A stretch of 50,015 nucleotides of DNA from Phycisphaerae bacterium (lineage in GTDB: Bacteria > Planctomycetota > Phycisphaerae > UBA1845). The translations under genes were made by a program, and so were the position numbers. Shown piece after piece: positions 42,771 to 50,015 of this stretch. Numbering within the stretch: position 1 is the stretch's first letter; every line of letters begins with the position of its first letter. The stretch lies in NCBI GenBank assembly GCA_020056715.1, contig JAGVHG010000036.1, positions 1 to 50,015 of the forward strand, read 5' to 3'. The notes under the pieces were generated by a model. It ran no database searches. It was not told where the DNA came from and saw only the letters and a program-made list of their open reading frames with translations.

Positions 42771-43211
42771 CTAATCGACGATGTCGACGCCCATCGACCG
42801 TGCCGTGCCCGCGACGATTCGCTCCGCCGCCTCGATTGTGTTGGAATTCAAATCCGGTAGTTTCCGCTCCGCGATGGTCCGCAACTGTGCCCGCGTCACC
42901 GTCCCCACTTTCTCTTTATTCGGTACGCCGCTGCCCTTGGCGATCTTGGCCGCGTCCTTCAGCAATACCGCCGCCGGGGGACTTTTCACCTGAAAGGTGA
43001 AAGATCGATCGGAGAAAACCGAAATCACCACCGACACGGTCATGCCATTGAGCGCCGTCGTCGCCGCGTTGAACTGCTGGACGAACTGACCGATGTTCAC
43101 CCCGTGTTGACCGAGCGCCGGGCCGATCGGCGGGGCCGGAGTTGCCTGCCCTCCGGGCGCCTGCAGCTTGATCGTCGCGGTTAATTCTTTTACGCCCTTC
43201 GCCACTGTCAA
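42771..43211 (-). CDS. rplK: 50S ribosomal protein L11
   Basis: Part of the GTPase-associated centre. 146 aa; the N-terminal [20 protein letters not shown] and the C-terminal domain ending [13 protein letters not shown] are canonical. It lies between nusG and rplA. Confidence 0.97.
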   Translation of the reverse strand: MTVAKGVKELTATIKLQAPGGQATPAPPIGPALGQHGVNIGQFVQQFNAATTALNGMTVSVVISVFSDRSFTFQVKSPPAAVLLKDAAKIAKGSGVPNKEKVGTVTRAQLRTIAERKLPDLNSNTIEAAERIVAGTARSMGVDIVD

Positions 43212-43233
43212 TCACCTTCCCTCGGAGCGGGTG

Positions 43234-43253
43234 CCCCACCGCTTGCGGTGGGG
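43234..43253. repeat. CCCCACCG hairpin between nusG and rplK
   Basis: CCCCACCG-CTTG-CGGTGGGG is a perfect 8-base stem in the 54-base spacer. It would fold in the transcript; no U-run follows, so it is more likely a mini-repeat than a terminator. Confidence 0.6.
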
Positions 43254-43265
43254 GACTGCTCCGTA

Positions 43266-43877
43266 CTATTCAACCTTCTCTAACTGCCAGTACCCCACTT
43301 CGATCGGAGTCGAGCGACCGAAAATGGTAACAATCACCGAGACCATCCCCCGCTTCTCATCCACTTCCTCGACCTCGCCCTCGTAGCTCTCGAAGGCCCC
43401 GTCGTTGATCTTCACCTGGTCGCCCTTATGGATGTTGAGGCCGGAAAGACCCGGTTGTTCCTCCGCCTTCTCCGAGGCCGCCAGCATCCCCACCACGTCT
43501 TGGTCGGGCATGCTCGTCGGCTTGTTATCCGAACCGATGAAGTCGCCGACGCCGGAAGTCTCCTTGGTGAGGAACCACACCGCTTCGGCGATCGAACCGT
43601 CCTCCTCGCAGGACATTTCCACGAAGACATAGCCGGGGTAGAGCTTTCGCTCCACGATTTTGAGGATGCCGGCCTTCATCCGCTTTTCTTTAAGCGTCGG
43701 CACCAGCACCCTCCCCACGCGGTGCTCCAGTCCCTCTATTTTCACTTTCCGCTCCAGGGTGGTACGTACCTGCTCTTCCTTGTTTGACGCTACACGCAGC
43801 ACATACCATTTCATGCCCGGCGCGGATATCGTCGCGGTGACTGCCGAGTCCTGTGATGTCTGAGGCGTCTCGTTCAT
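43266..43877 (-). CDS. nusG: Transcription termination/antitermination factor NusG
   Basis: Couples RNA polymerase to the ribosome and Rho. 203 aa with an N-terminal NGN domain (WYVLRVASNKEEQV, LYPGYVFVEM) and a C-terminal KOW domain (NIHKGDQVKINDGAFESYEG). The loop between them is acidic and longer than in E. coli (EKAEEQPG). Its ATG overlaps the secE stop by four bases. Confidence 0.96.
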   Translation of the reverse strand: MNETPQTSQDSAVTATISAPGMKWYVLRVASNKEEQVRTTLERKVKIEGLEHRVGRVLVPTLKEKRMKAGILKIVERKLYPGYVFVEMSCEEDGSIAEAVWFLTKETSGVGDFIGSDNKPTSMPDQDVVGMLAASEKAEEQPGLSGLNIHKGDQVKINDGAFESYEGEVEEVDEKRGMVSVIVTIFGRSTPIEVGYWQLEKVE

Positions 43878-44410
43878 CGCTTCAAGATGCCCATCCCGCT
43901 AAACATCGCCTGGAACGCAAGATCGACCGCAAACAGAAAAAACGACATCAGCAACGTGAACAGAATCACGACTTTCGTGGAGCCGATGATCTCCCGCTTG
44001 GACGACCAACTCACCTTCTTCATCTCGCCTTCAGTGGCGATCATGAAATCACTGCTCGTCCGGCTCACGAAGGTGACCCACCATACCAAGGCGAAAACAA
44101 CGCCCGCGAACACGATGGGGATGATGATGGTGATCAACATCCGCCACCACTCGTCGCCCTCGTACACTTGTAACTGGTCATAGAGGAACACCGCGCCCCA
44201 GGCGATCAACGCCCCGGCGCAAGCCAAGGTGCCCCAGCGGATCGACTTACCTTGCTCGGGCTTATATTGCTGAAAAAAGCCGCGGGTGCCGCCCGCAGGT
44301 GGTTCGGCTCGATACCCGCCATCCCCGCCCGGGGGTGGTCCATGACCAGGTCCCTCGTCGTCCTCGCGTGGCCCTCGCCGTTCCAGCGTTGTGCCTGTTG
44401 CTTCGCCCAT
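43874..44410 (-). CDS. secE: Preprotein translocase subunit SecE
   Basis: Stabilises SecY. 178 aa, longer than most SecE. A Gly/Pro/Arg-rich N-terminal ~45 residues precede three membrane helices (about 60-77, 92-112 and 148-168). The conserved cytoplasmic amphipathic segment EGEMKKVSWSSKREIIGST lies before the last helix, which is the diagnostic part. It follows tRNA-Trp and overlaps nusG. Confidence 0.93.
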   Translation of the reverse strand: MGEATGTTLERRGPREDDEGPGHGPPPGGDGGYRAEPPAGGTRGFFQQYKPEQGKSIRWGTLACAGALIAWGAVFLYDQLQVYEGDEWWRMLITIIIPIVFAGVVFALVWWVTFVSRTSSDFMIATEGEMKKVSWSSKREIIGSTKVVILFTLLMSFFLFAVDLAFQAMFSGMGILKR

Positions 44411-44464
44411 GAATCTCTCTCGCTTCGGGAAACTCGTCGAGCCGGTGGTCCCGCTCTACTCCAC

Positions 44465-44536
44465 AGGAGCGGAGGGACTTGAACCCCCAACCGCCGGTTT
44501 TGGAAACCGGTGCTCTGCCAATTGAGCTACGCTCCT
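44465..44536 (-). tRNA. tRNA-Trp (anticodon CCA)
   Basis: A 72-base cloverleaf: acceptor AGGAGCG/CGCTCCT, anticodon CCA in loop TTCCAAA, T-loop GGTTCAAGTCC. The CCA end is not encoded. It lies between rpmG and secE, as in many bacteria. Confidence 0.95.
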
Positions 44537-44569
44537 AAGCAGACCCCATTTCGCTCCGCCGGTCGGGGA

Positions 44570-44737
44570 CTATTTCCGCTTGAGCTTGTGGACCGTGTGC
44601 TTGCGCTCCCGCTTGCAATACTTGGACAACTCAATCTTCGGCGTGCCGCCCAAAACGTTCACGCTCGTGCGATAGTTGAGGTTGCTGCACGTTTTGCATT
44701 GCAGCCACACATATTCGCGTTTAGCAGCTTTGGCCAT
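44570..44737 (-). CDS. rpmG: 50S ribosomal protein L33
   Basis: A 55-aa protein beginning MAKAAKREYVWLQCKTCSN and ending KYCKRERKHTVHKLKRK. Only C14, C17 and C41 are near the zinc-ribbon positions. The fourth ligand appears replaced, so zinc binding is uncertain. It lies between tuf and tRNA-Trp in the classic order. Confidence 0.94.
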   Translation of the reverse strand: MAKAAKREYVWLQCKTCSNLNYRTSVNVLGGTPKIELSKYCKRERKHTVHKLKRK

Positions 44738-44761
44738 AACCGATCACACCAACGCCCAATT

Positions 44762-44793
44762 CTTCAACCCTTTAACTCTTCAACCCTTCACCC
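44762..44793. repeat. Octamer array, four CTTCAACC-like units
   Basis: CTTCAACC, CTTTAACT, CTTCAACC and CTTCACCC stand in tandem between tuf and rpmG. The unit is the same as in the rplA-rplJ gap. Confidence 0.7.
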
Positions 44794-44823
44794 CCTCTCC
44801 TGCTTAGGGAGAGGGTCGGGGTG
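44789..44823. repeat. CCCTCTCC hairpin after tuf
   Basis: CCCTCTCC-(7)-GGAGAGGG, extended by CACCCC/GGGGTG with a bulge. It belongs to the CACCCC-CCCTCTCC family also seen at 4752-4790 and inside the kinase gene. It may attenuate transcription after tuf. Confidence 0.6.
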
Positions 44824-44843
44824 AGGGCCAATAGAAAAGGCTC

Positions 44844-46046
44844 CTACTCCACAACCTTCGCTACAACACCAGACCCCACCGTACGCCCGCCTTCACGCAC
44901 CGCGAACCGCAGCCCCTGCTCCATCGCGATCGGCTTACCCAACGCCACCTCCATGGTGATGTTGTCGCCGGGCATGCACATCTCCGCGCCTTGCAGAGAT
45001 AGCGCCCCGGTTACGTCGGTCGTCCGGAAATAAAACTGCGGACGATAGCCGTTGAAAAACGGCGTATGCCGCCCGCCTTCTTCCTGAGTTAGCACGTAGA
45101 CCTGGGCTTCGAACTTCGTATGCGGATGAATGCTCTTCGGCGCCGCCAGTACCTGCCCACGCTCGATTTCTTCCTTCTTCGTCCCGCGAAGCAGGCAGCC
45201 GACGTTGTCGCCGGCGATGCCGGAATCCAACGTCTTGTTAAACATCTCCACGCCCGTCACCGTGGTCGTCGCCGTATCGATCAAGCCGACGATTTCGACT
45301 TCGTCGCCGACTTTGACCTGACCGCGTTCGATTCGACCGGTGGCTACCGTGCCGCGGCCCTTGATGCTGAACACATCTTCCACGGACATCAGGAACGGCA
45401 GATCCATGTCGCGCTTCGGAATCGGGACGGACTTGTCCAGTGCGTCCATCAACTCCGCGATGCACTTGATCTTCTCCGGATCGGTCGGGTTCTGCAGCGC
45501 CGAACGCGCGTCACCGCGGATCACCGGTACTTCATCGCCCGGGAAATCATACTTCGTCAGCAGCTCCCGCACCTCCATCTCCACCAACTCCAGCAACTCG
45601 GGATCGTCCACGAGATCGACCTTGTTGAGGAAGACGACCAGGCACGGCACGTTCACCTGACGAGCGAGAAGAATGTGCTCGCGGGTCTGCGGCATCGGAC
45701 CGTCCGCTGCGGAGACCACTAGGACTGCCCCGTCCATTTGAGCGGCGCCCGTGATCATGTTCTTCACGTAGTCGGCGTGCCCCGGACAGTCGATGTGCGC
45801 GTAATGCCGCGCCGCGGTTTCATATTCCACGTGCGACGTAGCGATCGTAAGGATCTTCGTCGCGTCACGCCGGCCCTGCGATTCCGAAGCCTTGGCCACC
45901 TCGTCGTACGAAACCGCCTTACACAAACCCTTGGACGACTGCACCGTGCATATCGCCGCCGTCAGTGTGGTTTTCCCGTGGTCCACGTGACCGATGGTGC
46001 CTACGTTGACGTGCGGCTTAGTTCGTTCAAATACTACCTTGGCCAT
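44844..46046 (-). CDS. tuf: Translation elongation factor Tu
   Basis: Delivers aminoacyl-tRNA to the ribosome. 400 aa. G1 is GHVDHGKT at 19-26, G3 DCPGH at 86-90 and G4 NKVD at 141-144. The switch I region at 60-76 is unusual: the near-universal RGITI reads KILTI. The magnesium Thr (T67) is kept, but the flanking sequence is changed and extended. Domains 2 and 3 ([33 protein letters not shown]) are canonical. A GGAGG site precedes the ATG. It follows tRNA-Thr and a strong promoter. Confidence 0.97.
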   Translation of the reverse strand: MAKVVFERTKPHVNVGTIGHVDHGKTTLTAAICTVQSSKGLCKAVSYDEVAKASESQGRRDATKILTIATSHVEYETAARHYAHIDCPGHADYVKNMITGAAQMDGAVLVVSAADGPMPQTREHILLARQVNVPCLVVFLNKVDLVDDPELLELVEMEVRELLTKYDFPGDEVPVIRGDARSALQNPTDPEKIKCIAELMDALDKSVPIPKRDMDLPFLMSVEDVFSIKGRGTVATGRIERGQVKVGDEVEIVGLIDTATTTVTGVEMFNKTLDSGIAGDNVGCLLRGTKKEEIERGQVLAAPKSIHPHTKFEAQVYVLTQEEGGRHTPFFNGYRPQFYFRTTDVTGALSLQGAEMCMPGDNITMEVALGKPIAMEQGLRFAVREGGRTVGSGVVAKVVE

Positions 46047-46221
46047 CCGATAGCTACCTCCACTCGCTCGACGCCATTTTCATCGAGCTCAGTTTCGTAC
46101 CCAAACTTCGTCCGAGGCGCCCGCGCGACCTCCTCGCTCGTCTATGTTGCAACGTCGATCCACGCGGCAACGCCGTGTGCCTGGGCGTGTCACCTACATC
46201 GCCCCGTTCTACACGTCACAA

Positions 46222-46294
46222 AGCTGCTGACGGGAATCGAACCCGTGACCTCGTCCTTACCAAGGACGCACTCTACCAGCTGAGCTACAGCAGC
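46222..46294 (-). tRNA. tRNA-Thr (anticodon GGU)
   Basis: A 73-base cloverleaf: acceptor GCTGCTG/CAGCAGC, discriminator T, anticodon GGT in loop TTGGTAA, T-loop GGTTCGATTCC. CCA is not encoded. It heads the tuf transcription unit. Confidence 0.95.
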
Positions 46295-46453
46295 AACCTC
46301 ATCCTCGCTCGCTGCCGAGCTGATCGCGCAAAACGCCGATCGACTTCCGCCGCCCAACGTCATCAACTTACCATCACAACCGCCGGCGACAACTGCTACC
46401 GACACCGTGACTTACGGGCGACATAGCGGTGACACTGCACCTAGAGCAAAGCG

Positions 46454-46481
46454 AGTATAGCTGACCCGCGAAACCTGTCAA
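46454..46481 (-). promoter_or_regulatory. Strong sigma70-type promoter of the tRNA-Thr/tuf unit
   Basis: On the minus strand, a perfect TTGACA (46481-46476) is separated by 16 bases from TATACT (46459-46454). It lies 160 bases upstream of tRNA-Thr and is the probable start of the whole cluster. Confidence 0.8.
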
Positions 46482-46689
46482 ACGCAAAACCAATCCAAAA
46501 AAAACCGGCGTCTTGCCCCGTTGATCTCTACTCTCCCAAATCTTAACTCTGTGTCTGATATCTGACGTTTGAAATCTTAGATCAGTCGGGTGTACAAGCG
46601 GTCGCAGCAAAGTATATTGAATTGGTAGTTGAAATTAAGAATCTGCAATTACTTTTGTCCGCCACCTAGCGACAAATGGCCACTGTTCC

Positions 46690-46718
46690 TTGTCCCATGC
46701 CTTCTGGATGGTTAGTAT
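46690..46718 (+). promoter_or_regulatory. Possible promoter of the aldo/keto reductase gene
   Basis: TTGTCC (46690-46695), 17 bases, TAGTAT (46713-46718), about 70 bases before the GTG start. Both boxes match four of six consensus positions. Confidence 0.4.
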
Positions 46719-46787
46719 GGAGCCTGGATTCTTACCTGAAAACAACTCCTAAAATGGTCAGGACTAACTCCGGAGAGTACACGGACC

Positions 46788-47741
46788 GTGGAACGACGAA
46801 AACTGGGTGAGAGCGGGCTTGACGTGTCCATGATCGCTTTGGGCACCTGGGCCATGGGCGGAACGGTCGAGACCTGGGGGTACGTCGACGACCGTGAATC
46901 CATCGCCGCGATACATCAGGCGATCGACCTGGGGGTCAATCTCATCGACACGGCCCCTATCTACGGGCTTGGACACAGCGAAGAGATCGTCGGCAAGGCT
47001 ATTCAAGGGCGTCGGCACGAAGTCCTCGTGGCCACCAAATGTGGGCTTCTCTTTCCCCAGTCCAAGGACCAGCTTCCACCGCGTTGCCTATCGCGCGAAA
47101 GCATCTTTCGCGAGTGTGAGCAAAGCCTGCGCCGTTTGCGCCTGGACGTGATCGACCTCTACCAGTGCCACTGGCCCGACCCGCAAATACCGATCCGCGA
47201 AACGATGGAGGCCCTTACGACGCTCCTGCGTCAACAAAAAATCCGCGCGCTCGGGCTTTCGAATTTCAGTTGTGAGGAGATCGCGGCCGCAATGGAGTTC
47301 GGCCCGGTACACTGTCTCCAACTCCCCTTTTCCATGCTCCAACGCCGCGCCGCGGACGATCTGCTTCCCTTCGCCTTCGAGCACAAAATGGCCGCGATTG
47401 CTTATAGTCCTCTCTCCAAGGGACTTCTTACTGGAAAGTTCCAGCCCGGAGACCGTCCTGGCGGCATCCGCGCACGCGATCCGGATTTCTTGGGTGAGCG
47501 TTTTCGACGCAACCTCCGCATCGTCGACGCACTGAAAGAGATCGCCGCCGAGTACGGCAAAACGGTCACACAACTCGTTATCAATTGGACCGCAGCCTCT
47601 CCCGGTGTGACCGCGGCGCTAGTAGGGGCCAAACGTCCGTCGCAGGTCATCGAAAACGTCGGCGGAGTAGGCTGGACCATCGACGACGAGGACCAAGCAC
47701 GCATCGACCGCCTTCTGGAAGGGACCGACTTTGTCCCCTAA
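46788..47741 (+). CDS. Aldo/keto reductase
   Basis: A NAD(P)H-dependent oxidoreductase of the (alpha/beta)8 barrel family, 317 aa, cytosolic. The catalytic tetrad is present: D54 and Y59 (IDTAPIYG), K84 (VATK) and H128 (QCHWPD). LGLSNFS and GAKRPSQVIENVGG near the C-terminus form the cofactor site typical of the YajO/Tas-like group. Substrate unknown. The GTG start follows a GGAGAG. The stop codon overlaps the start of the next gene, so the two are coupled. Confidence 0.93.
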   Translation: MERRKLGESGLDVSMIALGTWAMGGTVETWGYVDDRESIAAIHQAIDLGVNLIDTAPIYGLGHSEEIVGKAIQGRRHEVLVATKCGLLFPQSKDQLPPRCLSRESIFRECEQSLRRLRLDVIDLYQCHWPDPQIPIRETMEALTTLLRQQKIRALGLSNFSCEEIAAAMEFGPVHCLQLPFSMLQRRAADDLLPFAFEHKMAAIAYSPLSKGLLTGKFQPGDRPGGIRARDPDFLGERFRRNLRIVDALKEIAAEYGKTVTQLVINWTAASPGVTAALVGAKRPSQVIENVGGVGWTIDDEDQARIDRLLEGTDFVP

Positions 47742-49566
47742 CGCCGGACGGCCCGGGCCGGTAGTCACCCCTGCAAAGGCCGTCGTGAAATCGTCAATCG
47801 ACCGCCGCACCGAGCTTGAATCCTTGTCCACGGCATCGTCGCGATATGTACGTGATCCGCAATCGAGCCATCGAAACTCGTCGCAGCTCAACCTGCCGAT
47901 CTCCGCCATCCTCGCCGGGGTCGCCGGGCTTGCTCTGGCCTTCTCTACACCGTTGGAACACCATTGCGCCGCAACCTTCCGACTTGATTCACCCTCCTCC
48001 GTCGTACACGCCATTGACATCAAAACAATGTTGACCGAATACGTGTCGCGACTTGGCACTGACCCCACCCAAGTCAAACCCGGCGATTCACGATGGTGGA
48101 CCGACACACCCGCTGCCGGCATCCTTCGATTGGGTGTAACCACGACGGACCGCCGCAAGGGCGTGGAAGAGGCAGCGGCCGCCGCCCAAGGATTCTTGAC
48201 CGCTCTTCAGGAACGCAGGGACGAAATCCGGCGAACGCCCTCGGAAAGCGAGGGCGTGCTTTCCGATCTCGTCGCTCAACTGAAAGAACGTGTTGCCCAG
48301 GCCCAGGCGCAGGTTGACTCCGCAACGGCCTCACTCCCGTCGGCGGATCCGAGGATCGACCGCAATGCATTGGTCCAGCGGTGGCGAGGACTGCGAACCG
48401 ACTTCGCTGCGACACGAGCGCAGCTTGCCGAGGCCGCCGCCGGCGTCGATCGACTGCGCTCGGATTTCGAACCGACGCACGGCATCGTCCGTGCCGACGA
48501 TCGCCGCCGGGCGTTGGAATCTGACGCGGCCTTGCAACAGGACCTCCGCGAACTGGAAGTAAAACTGGCGGAGTTGAAACTGCACCTGCTCAACGTCTGG
48601 CAGCAATCCTCGGCCCGCCTCGAGCAGCTTTCCACGGCGATCGATGATCTTGCTCAGACGGCTTCCACCAGCGACACGACCCGCCTTTCGCAGAACATCC
48701 AAACCGCGGTCCTTGGACTGGTGAACGATACCAACACTTATCGACAATCGCTGACTACGTTTACGGAAGTGTGGACGAATGAATTCACCAGCCTTCAGCG
48801 GATGGAAGTCGATCCGGCCAGCGGCGAATTGCTCGATCGTTACCAACGTGTCCGCAGCATGCTCAGTGATTTTCTGTTCGCCGCGTCGCAGGGATTGTCC
48901 GCCGTGCGTTCGCACCTGAACGTCCTCGGCGAGCAGGCCAGTGACAACGCCCGGCACCACGTTCTGCAATCGAACCTGACTCGCGCGTTTCAAGCCGCCC
49001 AGACGGCCCACCATCGTTTCGAGTTCGCGGCCGGCGGCATCGATACCCCGGACAACTTCCGGCTCGATGCGGCCTTGCGAAGCGCCCGCGGGTTGCGCCG
49101 CCGGATCCTCGAACAGATCCAACACATCGAGCAACGCCTGCAAACCGAGGCGATCGATCGCGCGAAAACACAGCGTGTCAAGGCGCTCGCCGAAGCCGAA
49201 CACGCCGTCGAACAGACACGGGCCACATCGGAACAAACCATCGAGCAACTTTTCTCTGTGCAGGACGGCCTGATCCACGCGGTCGGATTGACCGAGGGTT
49301 TTCTTCACGCGGCGTTGCAGGCCGAATTGGCTGCGAATCGGCTGCAGAATGCCCAGGATGACTTGGCGCTAACCGACCGTCGCCTCGCTGAACTTGTTGC
49401 GAATCGAGAGGCGGCGAGCGCCGACATCGGCGTCGAATTGGTTTCCTGCGGCGTGATCGGAACGGAACTCAATCTCGAGCAACGCCTCCGCCTCGGCGGC
49501 ATCGGGTTCGTGGTGACGCTGGTGGCCGTGCTCGCCGGTCAGTGGTGGATCGCGCGACGGTCGTAG
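47731..49566 (+). CDS. Coiled-coil protein with N- and C-terminal membrane helices
   Basis: Not recognised as a named family. 611 aa, starting at TTG inside the end of the aldo/keto reductase gene. A basic N-terminal ~50 residues precede a membrane helix at about 55-72 (LPISAILAGVAGLALAFS). A very long Gln/Ala/Glu/Arg-rich helical region follows, with strong coiled-coil character (about 150-290 and 440-580). A final helix lies at about 588-606, ending ARRS. Two terminal membrane helices around an extracytoplasmic coiled coil resemble Wzz-type polysaccharide co-polymerases. The short FRLDSP stretch after the first helix fits that idea, but the characteristic Wzz proline motif before helix 2 is not visible. 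No kinase domain or other capsule genes are present. The start could be later, for instance near residue 20-30. Confidence 0.7.
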   Translation: MSPNAGRPGPVVTPAKAVVKSSIDRRTELESLSTASSRYVRDPQSSHRNSSQLNLPISAILAGVAGLALAFSTPLEHHCAATFRLDSPSSVVHAIDIKTMLTEYVSRLGTDPTQVKPGDSRWWTDTPAAGILRLGVTTTDRRKGVEEAAAAAQGFLTALQERRDEIRRTPSESEGVLSDLVAQLKERVAQAQAQVDSATASLPSADPRIDRNALVQRWRGLRTDFAATRAQLAEAAAGVDRLRSDFEPTHGIVRADDRRRALESDAALQQDLRELEVKLAELKLHLLNVWQQSSARLEQLSTAIDDLAQTASTSDTTRLSQNIQTAVLGLVNDTNTYRQSLTTFTEVWTNEFTSLQRMEVDPASGELLDRYQRVRSMLSDFLFAASQGLSAVRSHLNVLGEQASDNARHHVLQSNLTRAFQAAQTAHHRFEFAAGGIDTPDNFRLDAALRSARGLRRRILEQIQHIEQRLQTEAIDRAKTQRVKALAEAEHAVEQTRATSEQTIEQLFSVQDGLIHAVGLTEGFLHAALQAELAANRLQNAQDDLALTDRRLAELVANREAASADIGVELVSCGVIGTELNLEQRLRLGGIGFVVTLVAVLAGQWWIARRS

Positions 49567-50015
49567 CATATTCAGCCGGTTAGCAACCTGACCGAGTCGG
49601 GAGCGATTCTCGCGCACGCATTCGCACTTCCTTTTTTCATGCATCGGTTTCAAATGGGTTCGTTTTGCGAGTACAGTTATTTCGTGTAGTGTCATGGTGT
49701 GGCACCTGTGAAAACGCCGAAACGCAGAATACAGAAACACCGAAATGGGGGAACGAACGGCACGGAGGCACGAAGGCATCAGTTGGCTTTCGGTGGCTTT
49801 GGTTTGGCTTTCGGGCCGGGCACGCATTTTCATAACTCCAATTCCCACAAACATTTATCAATTTCGCGGTGGGTTCGTTTGGAAATCTGCGCTTTCGCAT
49901 ACGGCATATCTTCGCTGGTGGCGCACCAATTTGTCTGTAAACGAGGTTTGGGACGACTCGCGATTTCACTTTTTATGCACTTTCTGCGAGGGGTGCAATG
50001 GTGGCCCTCACGGCT
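49567..50015. other. Repeat-bearing intergenic region to the window end
   Basis: No gene is supported. It contains dispersed repeat copy B, an AAACGCCGAAA stretch, a CACGGAGGCACGAAGGC motif also seen in changed form near 4297-4320, and otherwise unremarkable sequence. Confidence 0.6.
49616..49710 (+). repeat. Dispersed repeat, copy B (~95 bases)
   Basis: Matches 4375-4470 in the same orientation, roughly 85% by eye, including the unbroken block TTTCAAATGGGTTCGTTTTG. Both copies are preceded by a GGGAGCG motif. Confidence 0.8.

Larger units (their letters stand above)
46295..46787. other. Intergenic region with divergent promoters
   Basis: No gene is supported here. It holds the minus-strand tuf promoter and, further right, a possible plus-strand promoter. 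The right half is AT-richer than its surroundings. Confidence 0.6.

Noticed and set aside
46047-46221. Riboswitch or leader peptide before tuf
   Set aside because: No conserved structure or short coupled reading frame could be recognised in the 175 bases between tRNA-Thr and tuf.
48331-49308. 325-codon minus-strand frame opposite the coiled-coil gene
   Set aside because: Shadow of the plus-strand gene; no ribosome-binding site or recognisable domain.
49637-49969. Short minus-strand frames at the right end
   Set aside because: Made of dispersed repeat sequence; no start signals or family features.

Overview
The window is a GC-rich bacterial chromosome segment, most likely from the phylum Planctomycetota. 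Four things point that way. An ECF-type sigma factor is paired with a membrane Ser/Thr kinase carrying TPR-like repeats. A secreted protein ends in thrombospondin type 3-like repeats and an IPTV-SEWG C-terminal sorting signal. EF-Tu has a planctomycete-like, non-canonical switch I. Many GC-rich hairpin mini-repeats of the type common in planctomycete genomes fill the gaps between genes. This placement is inferred from the sequence alone; no 16S gene is present.

Layout. (1) 1-3901 looks like the right end of an integrated element: an unrecognised 388-aa protein, a DDE transposase and a tyrosine integrase with all catalytic residues visible, which stops 74 bases from the 3' end of the tmRNA gene. 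(2) 3902-4251 is ssrA (tmRNA, minus strand) with an extended -10 promoter and a readable tag, GEKLYGNHSYAMAA. (3) 4252-4791 is repeat-rich intergenic DNA. (4) 4792-9261 (minus) holds the ECF sigma factor, the Ser/Thr kinase and a secreted IPTL-CTERM-type protein that is broken by a one-base frameshift. (5) 9385-11633 holds tRNA-Leu, aroC, a divergent YjbQ-family gene and a HIT-family hydrolase. (6) 11733-46294 (minus) is one almost uninterrupted 35-kb information-processing cluster. In transcription order it reads tRNA-Thr, tuf, rpmG, tRNA-Trp, secE, nusG, rplK, rplA, rplJ, rplL, rpoB, a GNAT gene, rpoC, rpsL, bioY, rpsG, hicB, hicA, fusA, rpsJ, rplC, rplD, rplW, rplB, rpsS, rplV, rpsC, rplP, rpmC, rpsQ, rplN, rplX, rplE, rpsN, rpsH, rplF, rplR, rpsE, rplO, secY, map, rpmJ, rpsM, rpsK, rpsD, rpoA, rplQ. 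(7) 46788-49566 (plus) holds an aldo/keto reductase and a 611-aa coiled-coil membrane protein, followed by repeat-bearing DNA to the end.

The large cluster supplies the ribosome, RNA polymerase core, elongation factors and Sec translocon. It is conventional in order but has three unusual insertions: a GNAT acetyltransferase between rpoB and rpoC, the biotin transporter gene bioY between rpsL and rpsG, and a hicBA-like toxin-antitoxin pair between rpsG and fusA. It lacks rpmD, adk and infA at their usual places. Strong sigma70-type promoters are visible before tRNA-Thr/tuf, before rpsJ and directly before fusA. Several highly conserved residues deviate: Arg at S12 position 88, a K-I-L-T-I switch I in EF-Tu, and changes beside the catalytic-centre His of L2. 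I see no CRISPR array, no classical defence system and no clearly new multi-gene system. The most notable items are the ssrA-adjacent integrase, the genes inserted in the core operons, and dispersed repeats that enter coding sequence.
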